A program made the position numbers and the translations under genes. DNA of 64,000 bases from assembly GCF_008065375.1 (NCBI RefSeq), contig NZ_VJYI01000001.1:744001-808000 (forward strand), given 5' to 3'. This document shows, piece after piece, positions 11,252 through 20,805 of this stretch; the stretch's first letter is position 1, and each line of letters starts with the position of its first letter. The notes below the pieces were generated by a model. It made no database searches and was not told the origin of the DNA. It was given only the letters and a program-made list of their open reading frames with translations. Origin of the DNA: Nonomuraea sp. SYSU D8015. Lineage in GTDB: Bacteria > Actinomycetota > Actinomycetes > Streptosporangiales > Streptosporangiaceae.

Positions 11252-14200
11252 GTGAGTATCCACGCCGTCAGCCCCCGGTTCGTCGGGCGCGCCCGCGAGC
11301 TCGCCGTGCTCGGCGACGCGCTGACCAGGGCGCGTGCCGGGATGCCGTCCACCGTGCTCGTCGGCGGCGAGGCCGGGGTGGGCAAGACGCGGCTGGTCGG
11401 CGAGTTCGCCGATCGGGCCGACGACGCCAGGGTGCTCGTCGGAGGCTGTCTGGAGCTGGGCACGGAGGGCCTGCCGTTCGCGCCCTTCACCGCCGTGCTG
11501 CGCGCGCTCGTGCGCGAGCCGGGCCGCGACAGGGTGGCGGCGCTCGTGCCCGGGGGTGCGACCCGCGGCCTGGCGCGGCTGCTGCCCGAGTTCGGCGAGC
11601 CGGGCAAGGACGGCCCTGAGGCCAGGGCGCGGCTGTTCGAGCTCGTGCTCGGGCTGCTGGAGCGGCTGGCCGAAGAGTGCCCGGTCGTGCTGGTGGTCGA
11701 GGACGCCCACTGGGCCGACCGGTCCACCCGCGACCTGCTGTCCTTCCTGGTCCGTTACCAGCGCACCGCGGGGCGGCTGCTGATCGTGGTGACCTACCGC
11801 ACCGACGAGCTGCACCGCACCCACCCGCTGCGGCCGATGCTGGCCGAGCTGGGCCGGGTGGAGTGGGTGGTCAGGGCCGACCTGCGCAGGCTCACCCGCA
11901 AGGAGGCCGTCGCCCAGGCGACCGGCATCCTGGAGCGGGAGCCGTCCCCCGCCGACATGGACCTGATCTACGCCCGCAGCGAGGGAAACCCGCTGTTCGT
12001 CGAGGCGCTGCTCAGCGAGGGCGGCGGCGGTGACGCGCTGCCCGAGTCGCTGCGCGACCTGCTGCTCGCCAGTGTCGAGCGGCTCCCCGACGAGACGCAG
12101 GAGCTGTTGCGGGTGGCCAGCGCGGGCGGGCAGCGCATCGAGCACGACCTGCTCTCCGCCGTGGCCGGGCTCGACGAGGCCGCGCTCTCCCGCGCGCTGC
12201 GGCCCGCCGTGGCGGGCAACGTGCTGGTCGTCGACGGCGAGGGCTACAGCTTCAGACACGCGCTCATCCGCGAAGCCCTCCACGACGACCTGCTGCCCGG
12301 CGAGCACACCCGCCTGCACACCCGCTACGCCGAGGCCCTGGAGCGCGACCTGTCGATCCTGCCGGCCCCGCGCGGCGCGATCGAGCTGGCCCACCACTGG
12401 CACTCGGCTCACGACTCCACCTGGGCGCTGGTCAGCGCATGGCACGCGGCCGCCGCGGCACGCAAGTCCACCGCGTACGACGAGCAGCTCGGGATGTTGT
12501 CCAGGGTCCTGGAGCTGTGGGACCAGGTGCCCGACGCCGCCGAGCGCATCGGCTGCGACCGGCTCGACGTGCTCAAGCAGATCGCCACGGTCGCCCACCT
12601 AGCCGGCGAGTACGAACGCAGCATCGCCCTGGCAGGCGCCGCCCTCGCCGAGCTCGATCACGAGGCCGACCCGATCAGGACCGCCGTGGTGCTGCGTCAG
12701 CGAGGCCTCACCCGCTACGACCTCGGCCGCCTCGGCCACGTCGACGACCTGCGCCGCGCCGCCGAGCTGGTGCCCGCCGAGCCGCCCAGCAAACTGCGCG
12801 GGCAGGTGCTCGAGAGTTTGTCGCGCATGCTCCACGGGGCGGACGACTGGCCGGAGAAGATCGCCACCGCCCAGCAAGCCAGGGAGATCGGCCGCCAGGT
12901 GGGCGACGCCAACGTCGAGGCCCACGCGTTGATCAACTTGACCTGGGCGCGCTTCGGCTACGCGGAGGTCGAAGCCCAGCTGGAGGCGTTCGCCGAGGCG
13001 CGCCGCATCGCCGCCGCCAGTGATGCGTACAACGCGCTGATGCGCTGCGCGATCTCCGAGTCCGACGCGCTGGAGGGCGCGGGGTGGCACGAGCGGGCCG
13101 CGCAGGTGGCCCGCGACGGCATCGAAAACGCCGCCCACTACGGCCTGGCCCGCACGTCCGGCACGTTCCTGGCGATCAACCTGGCCGAGCCGCTGGTGTC
13201 GCTGGGCCGGTGGGACGAGGCACTGGAGGTGATCGAGCACGCGCTCGACCTCGCGCCGCCCCCGCCCTACCGGGCCAGCCTGCAGGGGTTCGCCACGGAC
13301 ATCGCGCTCGCGCGGGGGCAGCTCGACCGGGCCGAGCAACTGCTGGCGTCCTCGCGTCACGTGCTCACGCGGGGTTCGTTCCGTGATCAGACCGTGCTGC
13401 CGCATCTGTGCAGGGAAGTGAAACTGCTGCACGCGCGGGGGCAGGTGGAGGAGGCGGTGCGGACGGCGGCCCGTGCCCTGGAGGAACGCGACCTGCTATC
13501 GACCCCGCGCTACGCCTGGCCGGTGCTGCTCACCTTCGCCGGCCTCCTGACCGCCGTCGTGCCCGCCGGGCTGCGACTCGGACCCGCCGCCGACACGTCC
13601 GGCCGGCTCGCCGGCACGTCCGGGCACCCTTCCGGCACGTCCGGCCATCCTGCCGGCTCGGCTGGCCAGCTCCCCGGCTCGGTGGGCCGGCCTCCCGGAT
13701 CAGCCGGCCAGCCTCCCGGCGCACTCGCCCGGCTCGGCCTCTCCCTGTTGCCGCAGCTTCGGGCGCTGGGGCAGGAGCTCGGGGTCGAGGGCGATCTGCA
13801 GCAGGCGCAGCGGCTCACGTTCGCCGCGCTGATGGGGCCGGAGGCGGCGATCGACGATGCTGCCACGCTGGTCGCGTACCAGGTCAAGGCGTGGGATCTG
13901 GCGACAGAGGCGTGGGTGGGGCTGCGGCAGCCGTACGCGGAGGCCACGAGCCTGGTGGGCGGGGCGCAGGCGGCGCTGACGGCCGGTGACCGGCAGGGGG
14001 CGGCTGTGCGGTTGGGACGGGCGCGGGAGCTCGCCGGACGGCTCGGCGCCACGCCGCTGCTGGAGCAGCTCGACGTCTTCGGGCGGCGGGCCCGGATCGG
14101 CGGGTCCGAGGATGCCGGGGACGGGCAGTCGCTGGGGTTGACGGCTCGGGAGCTGGAGGTGCTGCGCGAGGTCACCAATGGGCGGAGCAACCGGGAGATC

Positions 14201-14335
14201 GCCGAGGCGCTGTTCATCTCGGTGAAGACGGTGAGCGTGCACGTGTCGAACATCCTGGCCAAGCTCGGCGCCGCCACCCGAGGCGAAGCCGCCGCGATGG
14301 CCCACCGCCTCCGCCTGTTCGACGACACCCTGTAA
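11252..14335 (+). CDS. LAL-type LuxR transcriptional regulator (AAA ATPase plus LuxR HTH)
   Basis: A 1027-residue LAL regulator. The N-terminal AAA domain has Walker A GEAGVGKT at 39-46 and a Walker B-like VVLVVEDAHWAD near 145. A long TPR-like helical region (about 350-770) follows. The C-terminal LuxR helix-turn-helix at about 957-1010 reads LTARELEVLREVTNGRSNREIAEALF. LAL proteins are usually ATP-dependent activators of antibiotic or sugar genes; no target is evident here. The GTG at 11252 begins the conserved FVGRARELAVL motif; no Shine-Dalgarno is seen, so a leaderless start is possible. Residues about 782-823 are six heptapeptide repeats inserted in the helical region, which is unusual for the family. 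Confidence 0.88.
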   Translation: MSIHAVSPRFVGRARELAVLGDALTRARAGMPSTVLVGGEAGVGKTRLVGEFADRADDARVLVGGCLELGTEGLPFAPFTAVLRALVREPGRDRVAALVPGGATRGLARLLPEFGEPGKDGPEARARLFELVLGLLERLAEECPVVLVVEDAHWADRSTRDLLSFLVRYQRTAGRLLIVVTYRTDELHRTHPLRPMLAELGRVEWVVRADLRRLTRKEAVAQATGILEREPSPADMDLIYARSEGNPLFVEALLSEGGGGDALPESLRDLLLASVERLPDETQELLRVASAGGQRIEHDLLSAVAGLDEAALSRALRPAVAGNVLVVDGEGYSFRHALIREALHDDLLPGEHTRLHTRYAEALERDLSILPAPRGAIELAHHWHSAHDSTWALVSAWHAAAAARKSTAYDEQLGMLSRVLELWDQVPDAAERIGCDRLDVLKQIATVAHLAGEYERSIALAGAALAELDHEADPIRTAVVLRQRGLTRYDLGRLGHVDDLRRAAELVPAEPPSKLRGQVLESLSRMLHGADDWPEKIATAQQAREIGRQVGDANVEAHALINLTWARFGYAEVEAQLEAFAEARRIAAASDAYNALMRCAISESDALEGAGWHERAAQVARDGIENAAHYGLARTSGTFLAINLAEPLVSLGRWDEALEVIEHALDLAPPPPYRASLQGFATDIALARGQLDRAEQLLASSRHVLTRGSFRDQTVLPHLCREVKLLHARGQVEEAVRTAARALEERDLLSTPRYAWPVLLTFAGLLTAVVPAGLRLGPAADTSGRLAGTSGHPSGTSGHPAGSAGQLPGSVGRPPGSAGQPPGALARLGLSLLPQLRALGQELGVEGDLQQAQRLTFAALMGPEAAIDDAATLVAYQVKAWDLATEAWVGLRQPYAEATSLVGGAQAALTAGDRQGAAVRLGRARELAGRLGATPLLEQLDVFGRRARIGGSEDAGDGQSLGLTARELEVLREVTNGRSNREIAEALFISVKTVSVHVSNILAKLGAATRGEAAAMAHRLRLFDDTL
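13595..13720 (+). repeat. Six in-frame 21-bp repeats inside the LAL regulator gene
   Basis: Six 21-bp units encode the heptapeptides TSGRLAG, TSGHPSG, TSGHPAG, SAGQLPG, SVGRPPG and SAGQPPG. The period is exactly 21 bp, so copy number can change without a frameshift. The segment would form a flexible Gly/Pro/Ser linker between the helical region and the rest of the protein. Confidence 0.85.
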
Positions 14336-14435
14336 TACACCCGCCGCCGTCACTTACTGCGGCGCCAAGTCGGGCGTCGTCCGCCCCGGCCCTCATGCCG
14401 CTTGTCGCTGGTCGCCGAACCGTCGGTCTGGGCTC

Positions 14436-14571
14436 GGCTACGGCGCTGGGCCGGCTACGGCGCTGGGCCGGCTACGGCGCTGGGCCGGCTACGGCGCTGG
14501 ACTGGCTACGGCGCTGGACTGGCTACGGCGCTGGACTGGCTACGGCGCTGGACTGGCCGCGGCGCTGAGCC
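14436..14571. repeat. 17-bp tandem repeat array, eight copies
   Basis: Units of ggctacggcgctggRcY (17 bp) run without interruption from 14436 to 14571. Copies 1-3 end in gcc, copies 4-7 end in act and copy 8 is degenerate. Further diverged units (ctcacggNNctggg) continue to about 14642. The array sits in the 608-bp gap (14336-14943) between two convergent genes. The remainder of that gap shows low-complexity open frames but no gene I can support. A period of 17 is not a multiple of three, which argues against coding. Confidence 0.85.
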
Positions 14572-14943
14572 TCGTCACGGCACTGAGCCTCCTCACGGTG
14601 CTGGGACTCGTCACGGTACTGGGGCTCGTCACGGTGGTGAGACCCGCCACGAGGCCGGCTCTCACCACGGCCGCCGAGTACGTGTCCTGCGCGGGCTTCG
14701 CGCCTGGGCCGCGGCGATGTCCCGCATAGGCCTCGGGGCTCGTCCAGCGCCGACTCATTCGCCAGCGCCGTCGCGACCTGGCCGCTGCCGCTTCCTGGGC
14801 GGCGTCGGGTTCGCTCACCGCGGCCGCCGGCTGGTCTTCGGCTTGACCGGTGTCGGACTGCGTCGACGGGCTGGCGTCGTCGTCGGCCGTGTGACGTGGC
14901 AGCGGCCCCAGGAGTGCTTCGGCGCCGGGCTTGTTCGCCGGGG

Positions 14944-17472
14944 TCAGGCGGTGAGCTGGGCCTCGAGGCGGTAGCCGTCCACCGTGACGTACACCTGGTC
15001 GCCCGGCCGGGCATTCAGGCGCATCAGCACCGGCTGGAGGGAGTCGAAGACGGGCTGGTGGCCCTGCCAGACCAGGACGATGGCGTTGTCGCCCGGGCCC
15101 GTGACCGACAGCAGCGTGCCGGGCCGCATGCCGAGCTGGGCCGCGTACCCCTCCGGCACCGGCACCGGACCCCCGCGCAGGTGCTCGGGGGTGACCTCGA
15201 TGCGCTGCCAGCGGCGCGGGTCCGAGGACGGGCTCGGCAATGGCGGGGGCGGCGTGGCCGGGGTGCCTGCCACGGGCAGCATGCCCGAGCGGCCGCCGGA
15301 CAGCGCCGACAGCGTCGCCAGCGCGGCCGACGGGTCGATCGAGCTGGTCGCCACGGGCGGGATGGGCTGGCCGCCCCGGTGATGGTGGCCGTTGGCCCCC
15401 GGCGTGCGGCGGGGCAGCGGCTGGGACGGCGACGGAGCCGAGCTCACCGGATCGGAGGCGGTCTCGGGAGGCAGCGCGTCGAGCCACGCCTGGGCCGAAT
15501 GGGCGCGGATGCCCAGCTCGGCCATGAGCTCCACGACGTCGGCGTCGGGCGGGCTCGCCGCCAGGAGCTGCCTCGTACGGGCCTGCAGACGGTGGAGGTC
15601 GCCCACCACCAGCCAGCCGTCCTGGAGCCTGCGGTCGGGCATGAGCGTCACCAGCACCCGCCACAGCGGCGTACGCAGCGAGGGGACCGTCACGGGGTGG
15701 GCCGGGTCGGCGCCGATGAGCTGGTCCTCCGTGGCGGCCGCGCCGAGCCACTCGGTCAGGCGGAACATGTGCCCGGTGACCGGGGCGGACTCCGACGAGC
15801 GGAGCCACTGCAGCACGCGTTCCTCGGCGGTGCGCTGCGCCTGGGACAGGGCCTCCTTCTCGACCAGCATCTTGTGCGCGAGCGTACGCAGGCTGACCGG
15901 GTCCTCAGCGAAGAGCCGGTGCACGGCCACGGACAATTCGAGCTTGTTGAGGCTGCGGAACAGATTGTCCACGACGCGGACCATGGCGTGGTCGGTGTCG
16001 GACGGCACGGGGCCGGACCCTGACGGGTACGCGGGCGTTCCCGTGCTGCTCGTGGAGCCGTTCGCGCCGGGGAGGGCGGGGATGGCCGGGATCGACCCGG
16101 TGCTCGGGCCGCCAGGGAGAGGTCCGCCCGGGGTCGAGCCGCCGGGGAGCGGAGCGCCGAGGGCCGGACCGCTTGGCAAGGAGCCGGTGTCGGGGCGTCC
16201 TGGCTGCGGGTCCGCCGGGCGCTGTGGGAGGCGTCCGGCCTGGCCGGGGGCGGGACGCTGGGGGAGGCCCTCGCCCGCGAAACCCTGCCGCGGGCCGTCA
16301 CCCGACGGCTGCGCGGAGAACGGACCGCTCTGCGCGGGCGACGGCCCGGCCTGGCGGTGGGGTCCGCTGTCTCCGCCCGGCGCCGGGAGCGGCCCCGTCT
16401 GCCGCTGCGGGCCGCTCTCCGGTTGCCCCGCGAACGGCCCGGGCAGGCGCTGCGTGGCGCCGTCCGCCGGTTGCGCGGGGAACGAGCCGGTCGCGCGCTG
16501 GGAGCCGCTGTCCGGCGATGGCTGTGCGGGGAACGAGCCCGTCTGGCGCTGGGAGCCGGCGTCCGCGGCCTGAGCGGGGAACGCCCCGGTCTGACGCTGT
16601 GGCTGGTCGGGGAAGGAGCCGGTCTGGCGGTGCGGCCCGCTGTCACCCTGCGCGGGCGCGCCGAACGGGCCGGTTTGCCGCTGCTGGCCGGCGCCCTCCG
16701 CCGGCGCGCCGGAGGGACCTTCGCCATGGGACGCGGCAGCCTGCGGACCGCTCTGTGCGCCGGCCGGAGGACCGCTCTGCCCGACAGGCAGCGGACCACC
16801 CGGCGTGGCGGACGGTGAGCCGCTCGGCGTGGCGGGCGACGGACCGCTCGGGGCGGTGGCCGGCGGGCCGCTCTGGGCGGCGGCCATAAGGCCGTTCTGT
16901 GCGGCGAAGGAGCCGGTCTGGGGCGGCGCGGTCGCGGGCTGGACGGGGAACGGACCGGTGCCCCTCGCCTCGTCCGGCGAGGCGGCGGGGACCGTGCCGC
17001 GCTGCAGGGGGCGCGTCACCTCAGGGTGATCCGCCTGCGGGGCCTCGCGCTGGGCCGGGATGCGGCTGAGGATCTCGCGGAAGACGGACCCCATCACCAC
17101 TTCGGGCGTGGCCGACGGCGTGCTGAGATCGCTGGGGGACAGGCGGCGCAGCCGCTGCCAGCCGCCGAGCCCGGTGACCGCGATACGGGTGGCCTCCGGC
17201 CAGCCGGGCAGCGCCGGATCCGTGTGGTGGACCGTCAGCGCGGGAAGCAGATCGGCCAGGGGCAGGTGATCCCAGCGGGAGGAGGCCAGCCGGGCCAGGC
17301 GTTCGCAGACCCAGTCGAGACCGGCCATGCCGAGTGCCTTCGACAGCGGGAGCGAGGACCACCACCCCGCGGGCAGGCGCGGATCGCCCAGCGCCTCGGC
17401 CACCTGCTGCGGTCGGCTCCAGCGCAGAGCAGGGACTAGGTCGCTCAGGCAGATCGATGACTCGACTTCCAT
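14944..17472 (-). CDS. Large Pro/Gln/Gly-rich protein of unknown function
   Basis: I do not recognise this 842-residue protein. It has an N-terminal globular part (about 1-130, starting SSICLSDLVPALRW), then a roughly 320-residue disordered region. That region is rich in P, G, Q and S and has degenerate QRQTGSFPAQP-like repeats (about 255-390). A central helical domain (about 490-640, VVDNLFRSLNKLELSVAVHRLF through GWLVVGDLHRLQARTRQLL) and a C-terminal beta-rich domain (about 755-842, ending DGYRLEAQLTA) follow. No signal peptide or membrane segment is visible. The architecture of globular ends joined by a long linker suggests a scaffold or DNA-associated protein, but that is speculation. A divergent set of Trp and Arg residues in the N-domain could be used to find homologues. 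Confidence 0.75.
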   Translation of the reverse strand: MEVESSICLSDLVPALRWSRPQQVAEALGDPRLPAGWWSSLPLSKALGMAGLDWVCERLARLASSRWDHLPLADLLPALTVHHTDPALPGWPEATRIAVTGLGGWQRLRRLSPSDLSTPSATPEVVMGSVFREILSRIPAQREAPQADHPEVTRPLQRGTVPAASPDEARGTGPFPVQPATAPPQTGSFAAQNGLMAAAQSGPPATAPSGPSPATPSGSPSATPGGPLPVGQSGPPAGAQSGPQAAASHGEGPSGAPAEGAGQQRQTGPFGAPAQGDSGPHRQTGSFPDQPQRQTGAFPAQAADAGSQRQTGSFPAQPSPDSGSQRATGSFPAQPADGATQRLPGPFAGQPESGPQRQTGPLPAPGGDSGPHRQAGPSPAQSGPFSAQPSGDGPRQGFAGEGLPQRPAPGQAGRLPQRPADPQPGRPDTGSLPSGPALGAPLPGGSTPGGPLPGGPSTGSIPAIPALPGANGSTSSTGTPAYPSGSGPVPSDTDHAMVRVVDNLFRSLNKLELSVAVHRLFAEDPVSLRTLAHKMLVEKEALSQAQRTAEERVLQWLRSSESAPVTGHMFRLTEWLGAAATEDQLIGADPAHPVTVPSLRTPLWRVLVTLMPDRRLQDGWLVVGDLHRLQARTRQLLAASPPDADVVELMAELGIRAHSAQAWLDALPPETASDPVSSAPSPSQPLPRRTPGANGHHHRGGQPIPPVATSSIDPSAALATLSALSGGRSGMLPVAGTPATPPPPLPSPSSDPRRWQRIEVTPEHLRGGPVPVPEGYAAQLGMRPGTLLSVTGPGDNAIVLVWQGHQPVFDSLQPVLMRLNARPGDQVYVTVDGYRLEAQLTA

Positions 17473-17555
17473 CGGCGGACCTTATCCTCCCCAGTGAGCC
17501 GCGTGGTGCTGCCCGTAACGCATGTGGCTAATGGTGCAGCCTACGCGGCAAGCTA

Positions 17556-18485
17556 TCAATCAGTGTGAATAGGGTAAAGACGGTTCAGATCCAAACCGTA
17601 CCGTGGACGGCCGCCCACCTGGGCCACACATTCAGCACCTGTACGGCAACCTGCCCCCAGAGCGGCGTCGACGCGGGCACCCTGCAAGCTTGCTGTGAGA
17701 AACCCGGCCGCGAACGCGTCACCTGCTCCGGTCGAGTCTAGAACGTCGGCGGGCACGCCCGCAGCCCGGGCCACGACCGCTCCGTCCACCGCGGCCAGCG
17801 CGCCTGTGGCGCCCAGTTTCACGACCGATGTGCCATATCTCTCACTCAGCAGTTCGGCGGCGCGCTCCGCCGTCGTGGCGCCGCTGAGCAGGAGGGCCTC
17901 GTCGAGGTTCGGGATGACGAGGTCGGCGGGGGCGCTCTCGCGGATGAAACGTTCAACGCCGAAGTCGCGCAGCGGCCCGGTGGAGGCGGGGTCGACGCTG
18001 ATCGCCACGCCCGCGGCCGCCGCGTCCGCCATCGCGGCCCGGGCCAGACGCAGGCCGGATTCGGCGAACAGCACGTACCCGGACAGGTGGAGCCGGCTCA
18101 CGCCGTCCAGCAGCGCGGGGTCCCAGTCGTCCTCCGAGATCAGGCCGCCCGCACCGCGGTTGGTGAGCATCGAACGTTCGCCGCTCTTGTCCACCATCGC
18201 GATCACGACCGCCGTGGGGTGGTCGTGATCCACCGTCACGTGCGGGCGTACTCCTGCCTTGACCAGTTCGGCGGTGTGCCAGTCGCTGCTGTCGTAACCG
18301 AGTCTGGCCAGCAGGCGGGCGTCGGCGCCGAGGTGGGCGGCCCAGGCGGCGGTGTTCGCGCCGGAGCCGCCGGGACGCAGCACGATGTCGGCGGCCGTGT
18401 CGGTGCCCGACATGACCGGCGAACCATGCAATGCCACCACATCGGTGACCACGTCACCGATGACCAGGAGGCCGCGGTCGGTCAC
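17556..18485 (-). CDS. psuK: PfkB family carbohydrate kinase, probable pseudouridine kinase
   Basis: This 309-residue ribokinase-fold kinase probably phosphorylates pseudouridine to pseudouridine 5'-phosphate. PfkB signatures are the N-terminal GGSGANTAAWAAHLG and the C-terminal DSTGAGDAFAAGFL with the catalytic Asp. Function rests mainly on context: its GTG start overlaps the stop codon of psuG by four bases (GTGA), and psuG-psuK is the standard pairing. PfkB proteins are hard to separate by sequence, so a related nucleoside or sugar is possible. Confidence 0.85.
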   Translation of the reverse strand: MTDRGLLVIGDVVTDVVALHGSPVMSGTDTAADIVLRPGGSGANTAAWAAHLGADARLLARLGYDSSDWHTAELVKAGVRPHVTVDHDHPTAVVIAMVDKSGERSMLTNRGAGGLISEDDWDPALLDGVSRLHLSGYVLFAESGLRLARAAMADAAAAGVAISVDPASTGPLRDFGVERFIRESAPADLVIPNLDEALLLSGATTAERAAELLSERYGTSVVKLGATGALAAVDGAVVARAAGVPADVLDSTGAGDAFAAGFLTASLQGARVDAALGAGCRTGAECVAQVGGRPRYGLDLNRLYPIHTD

Positions 18486-19408
18486 GAGCGGGCCCACCGC
18501 AGGGCGATCTGGGCCGCCAGGGCGGTGTTGCCGCGGACGGCGGCCAGGTTCGCCTCCAGGGAGGCGCCGCCGGTGCCGTCGACCAGGTAGCCCAGCAGGA
18601 ACGGGGTGATCGCCTGTCCCTTGACGCCCTCGCGCTCCGCGGCGGCCAGCGCCTCGGCCAGCACGCGGTCGTGCAGCTCGGGGTCGAGCTGCCGGTCCTC
18701 GGGCACCGGGTTGGCGACGATCAACGCGGTCTCCTGGCCGCCGAGCGCGTCCTGGCCGCGCATGATGTCCGCCGCCTCGCCGGGCGACTCGATCCGCCAG
18801 TCGATCGGCTGGCCGGAGGAGTGCAGGTAGAAGCCGGGGAAGGTGTCGGTACGGTAGCCGACCACGCTCACGCCCCTGGTCTCCAGGCGCTGCAGCGTCG
18901 CCGGCACGTCCAGGATCGACTTCACGCCCGCGCACACCACCGTGATGCGGGTACGGGCGAGCGTGTCCAGGTCGGCGGACTCGTCCTGGTCCTCGGTCCA
19001 GCCCCGGTGCACGCCGCCGAGCCCACCGGTCGCGAAGATGCGGATCCCGGCGCGGGCGGCCAGGAACGACGTGGCCGACACGGTGGTCGCGCCGCTGGCC
19101 TTGAGCGCCGCCGCCACGGGCAGGTCGCGCTGGCCGAGCTTGCGCAGCCCCGACTCGGTCGCGATGCGCTCCAGCTCCACCTCGTTCAGGCCGATCCTCG
19201 GCACGCCGTCCAGCACGGCGATCGTGGCCGGCACGGCTCCGGCGGCCCGTACGACCTCCTCCAGCTCCCGCGCCACCTCCAGGTTGCGCGGCTGCGGCAG
19301 CCCGTGGGAGATGATCGTGGACTCCAGCGCCACGACCGGCGCGCCACTGGCCAGGGCCTCGGCTACCTCGTCGGACGGCTGGAGGATCGAGTCGGCGGTG
19401 CTGCGCAT
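18482..19408 (-). CDS. psuG: Pseudouridine-5'-phosphate glycosidase
   Basis: This 308-residue enzyme breaks the C-C glycosidic bond of pseudouridine 5'-phosphate to uracil and ribose 5-phosphate, allowing salvage of modified RNA nucleosides. Conserved blocks are VALESTIISHGLPQPRN near 26, the phosphate-binding SATSFLAARAGIRIFATGGLGGVHRG near 110, VCAGVKSILD near 156 and the YRTDTFPGFY region near 183. Length is typical. AAGGAG lies about 12 bases before the ATG. It is first in a two-gene operon with a PfkB kinase. Confidence 0.94.
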   Translation of the reverse strand: MRSTADSILQPSDEVAEALASGAPVVALESTIISHGLPQPRNLEVARELEEVVRAAGAVPATIAVLDGVPRIGLNEVELERIATESGLRKLGQRDLPVAAALKASGATTVSATSFLAARAGIRIFATGGLGGVHRGWTEDQDESADLDTLARTRITVVCAGVKSILDVPATLQRLETRGVSVVGYRTDTFPGFYLHSSGQPIDWRIESPGEAADIMRGQDALGGQETALIVANPVPEDRQLDPELHDRVLAEALAAAEREGVKGQAITPFLLGYLVDGTGGASLEANLAAVRGNTALAAQIALRWARS

Positions 19409-19517
19409 GGCGGGTTTCGTACTCCTTGAGTGGTCCTGGGCCCCGTTTCGGGGGAACGGCGAATTTTACGGCATTTGTTCCATTACGGGCGCCCAGCGAC
19501 GGCCAGCTATTCGATGA

Positions 19518-20741
19518 TCACACGAGGAATGCCGCACCGGCCAGTGAGACGGCGGCGATGAGGCCCGTGGCGATGCCGCCGAGCAGCACGGCCCTGCCGC
19601 CCTTGACCAGGTTCCGCACGTCGATGCCGGTTCCCAGGCCGAACATGGCGGCCGCCGTCAGCGCCCCCGTCACGTGCGGCACCGCGTCGGTGAGGGCCGA
19701 TGGGACCCATCCGGTGCTGCGCAACGCCACCATGGCCAGGAACGCCGCCACGAACATCGGCACGACCGCCGGCCTCTTGCCCCGGACACCATCGGGCAAG
19801 TGGCCGTGAAGAGGGGCGGTGGGGCGGCTCCGCGCAGGGCTGGTTGCGCTCGTGGGGCTGCCGTGGGGAGGGGCGGCATGCATCGGGAGTCGGCGGTGGC
19901 GGTGGGACACCAGGGCGACCATGGGGGCGAGCAGGACGACGCGGGCTAGCTTGACCGTCACGGCGCCCGCCAGGACACCGGAGGCGGCGCCGATCGCGGC
20001 CACCTGGGCGACCTCGTGCACGGCGGCACCGGCCCACACGGTGAGCTGGGTGGGCGACAGGCCCAGGAGGGACGCCAGGACGGGCATCAGCACGACGGCG
20101 GCGGTGCCGTACAGGACGACGACGCTGAGCGCGTTCGCCGCGTCGTCGTCATCGCACGTGGGCGCGGCCTCCCGCATCGCGGCGACGGCCGCCGCGCCGC
20201 AGATGGACACCCCTGTGGCGACCAGCAGCGACGTGCCGGGGGTGAGGCCGAGCGCGCGGCCGATCCGCGGCGTCACCGCGAACGTGACGCCGGTCGCCAC
20301 GGCCACGACGGCCAGGGTCTGCCAGCCCAGGGCCAGCACCTCCGGCACCGCGATCTGCAGGCCGAGCAGGGCGATCGCCACCCGCAGCACCCGCCTGGAG
20401 ACGAACGCCAGCCCGGGCGCGAGCCGTCCGGGGATCCCGGCGAGGTTGGCCAGCGCCGCGCCGCAGACCACCGCTATCACGGCGGGGCTGAGCGCCGGAA
20501 GGAATTGGTTGACGATCAGTGCCCCCACGGTCGCCACCGCCGCCACCGCCACCCCGGGGCCGGATGTGCCAAGGCCGGGCACTCCATCACGAGGCCTCTC
20601 GCCTCTGGACCTCGCCGTGGGCGGCGCTGAGGCGGCTCCCGGCGACGTGCGCGCTGAAGTGGCCGGCGTGTGCGTGGTGCGCGGGGCAACTAGGGATGTG
20701 ACATGTGGCGTCACGGCGGGTGGGCGGTCGCCTGTGGGCAT
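19518..20741 (-). CDS. YeiH/UPF0324 family putative sulfate or anion exporter
   Basis: This 407-residue polytopic membrane protein has about ten hydrophobic helices. Family hallmarks are GAALANLAGIPGRLAPGLAFVSRRVLRVAIALLG-type sequence in the first third, VSICGAAAVAAM near 185 and WAGAAVHEVAQVAAIGAASG near 240. The first 55 residues are hydrophilic and not part of the usual family. A His/Pro/Ser-rich cytoplasmic loop lies near 285-325. The ATG at 20741 is the best available start but has a weak ribosome-binding site, and a shorter start is possible. YeiH proteins are commonly divergent from a LysR gene, as here; transport of sulfate or a sulfonate is proposed for the family but not proven. 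Confidence 0.88.
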   Translation of the reverse strand: MPTGDRPPAVTPHVTSLVAPRTTHTPATSARTSPGAASAPPTARSRGERPRDGVPGLGTSGPGVAVAAVATVGALIVNQFLPALSPAVIAVVCGAALANLAGIPGRLAPGLAFVSRRVLRVAIALLGLQIAVPEVLALGWQTLAVVAVATGVTFAVTPRIGRALGLTPGTSLLVATGVSICGAAAVAAMREAAPTCDDDDAANALSVVVLYGTAAVVLMPVLASLLGLSPTQLTVWAGAAVHEVAQVAAIGAASGVLAGAVTVKLARVVLLAPMVALVSHRHRRLPMHAAPPHGSPTSATSPARSRPTAPLHGHLPDGVRGKRPAVVPMFVAAFLAMVALRSTGWVPSALTDAVPHVTGALTAAAMFGLGTGIDVRNLVKGGRAVLLGGIATGLIAAVSLAGAAFLV

Positions 20742-20744
20742 GAT

Positions 20745-20758
20745 CTCAGTGTTCTGAG
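20745..20758. promoter_or_regulatory. Candidate LysR operator between yeiH-like and lysR genes
   Basis: A perfect dyad CTCAG-tgtt-CTGAG lies in the 64-base divergent promoter region, 3 bases from the exporter start codon. LysR regulators bind interrupted dyads next to divergent genes. The match to the T-N11-A core is not exact. Confidence 0.4.
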
Positions 20759-20805
20759 CGCGGGGAGCGGCCGGTAGACGCGCGTTGCCTTGGAGGTCAT
20801 ACCCT

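Noticed and set aside
14402..14974. Open frames through the 17-bp repeat array
   Set aside because: They are low-complexity translations of a non-codon-length repeat without ribosome-binding sites or homologous-looking sequence.
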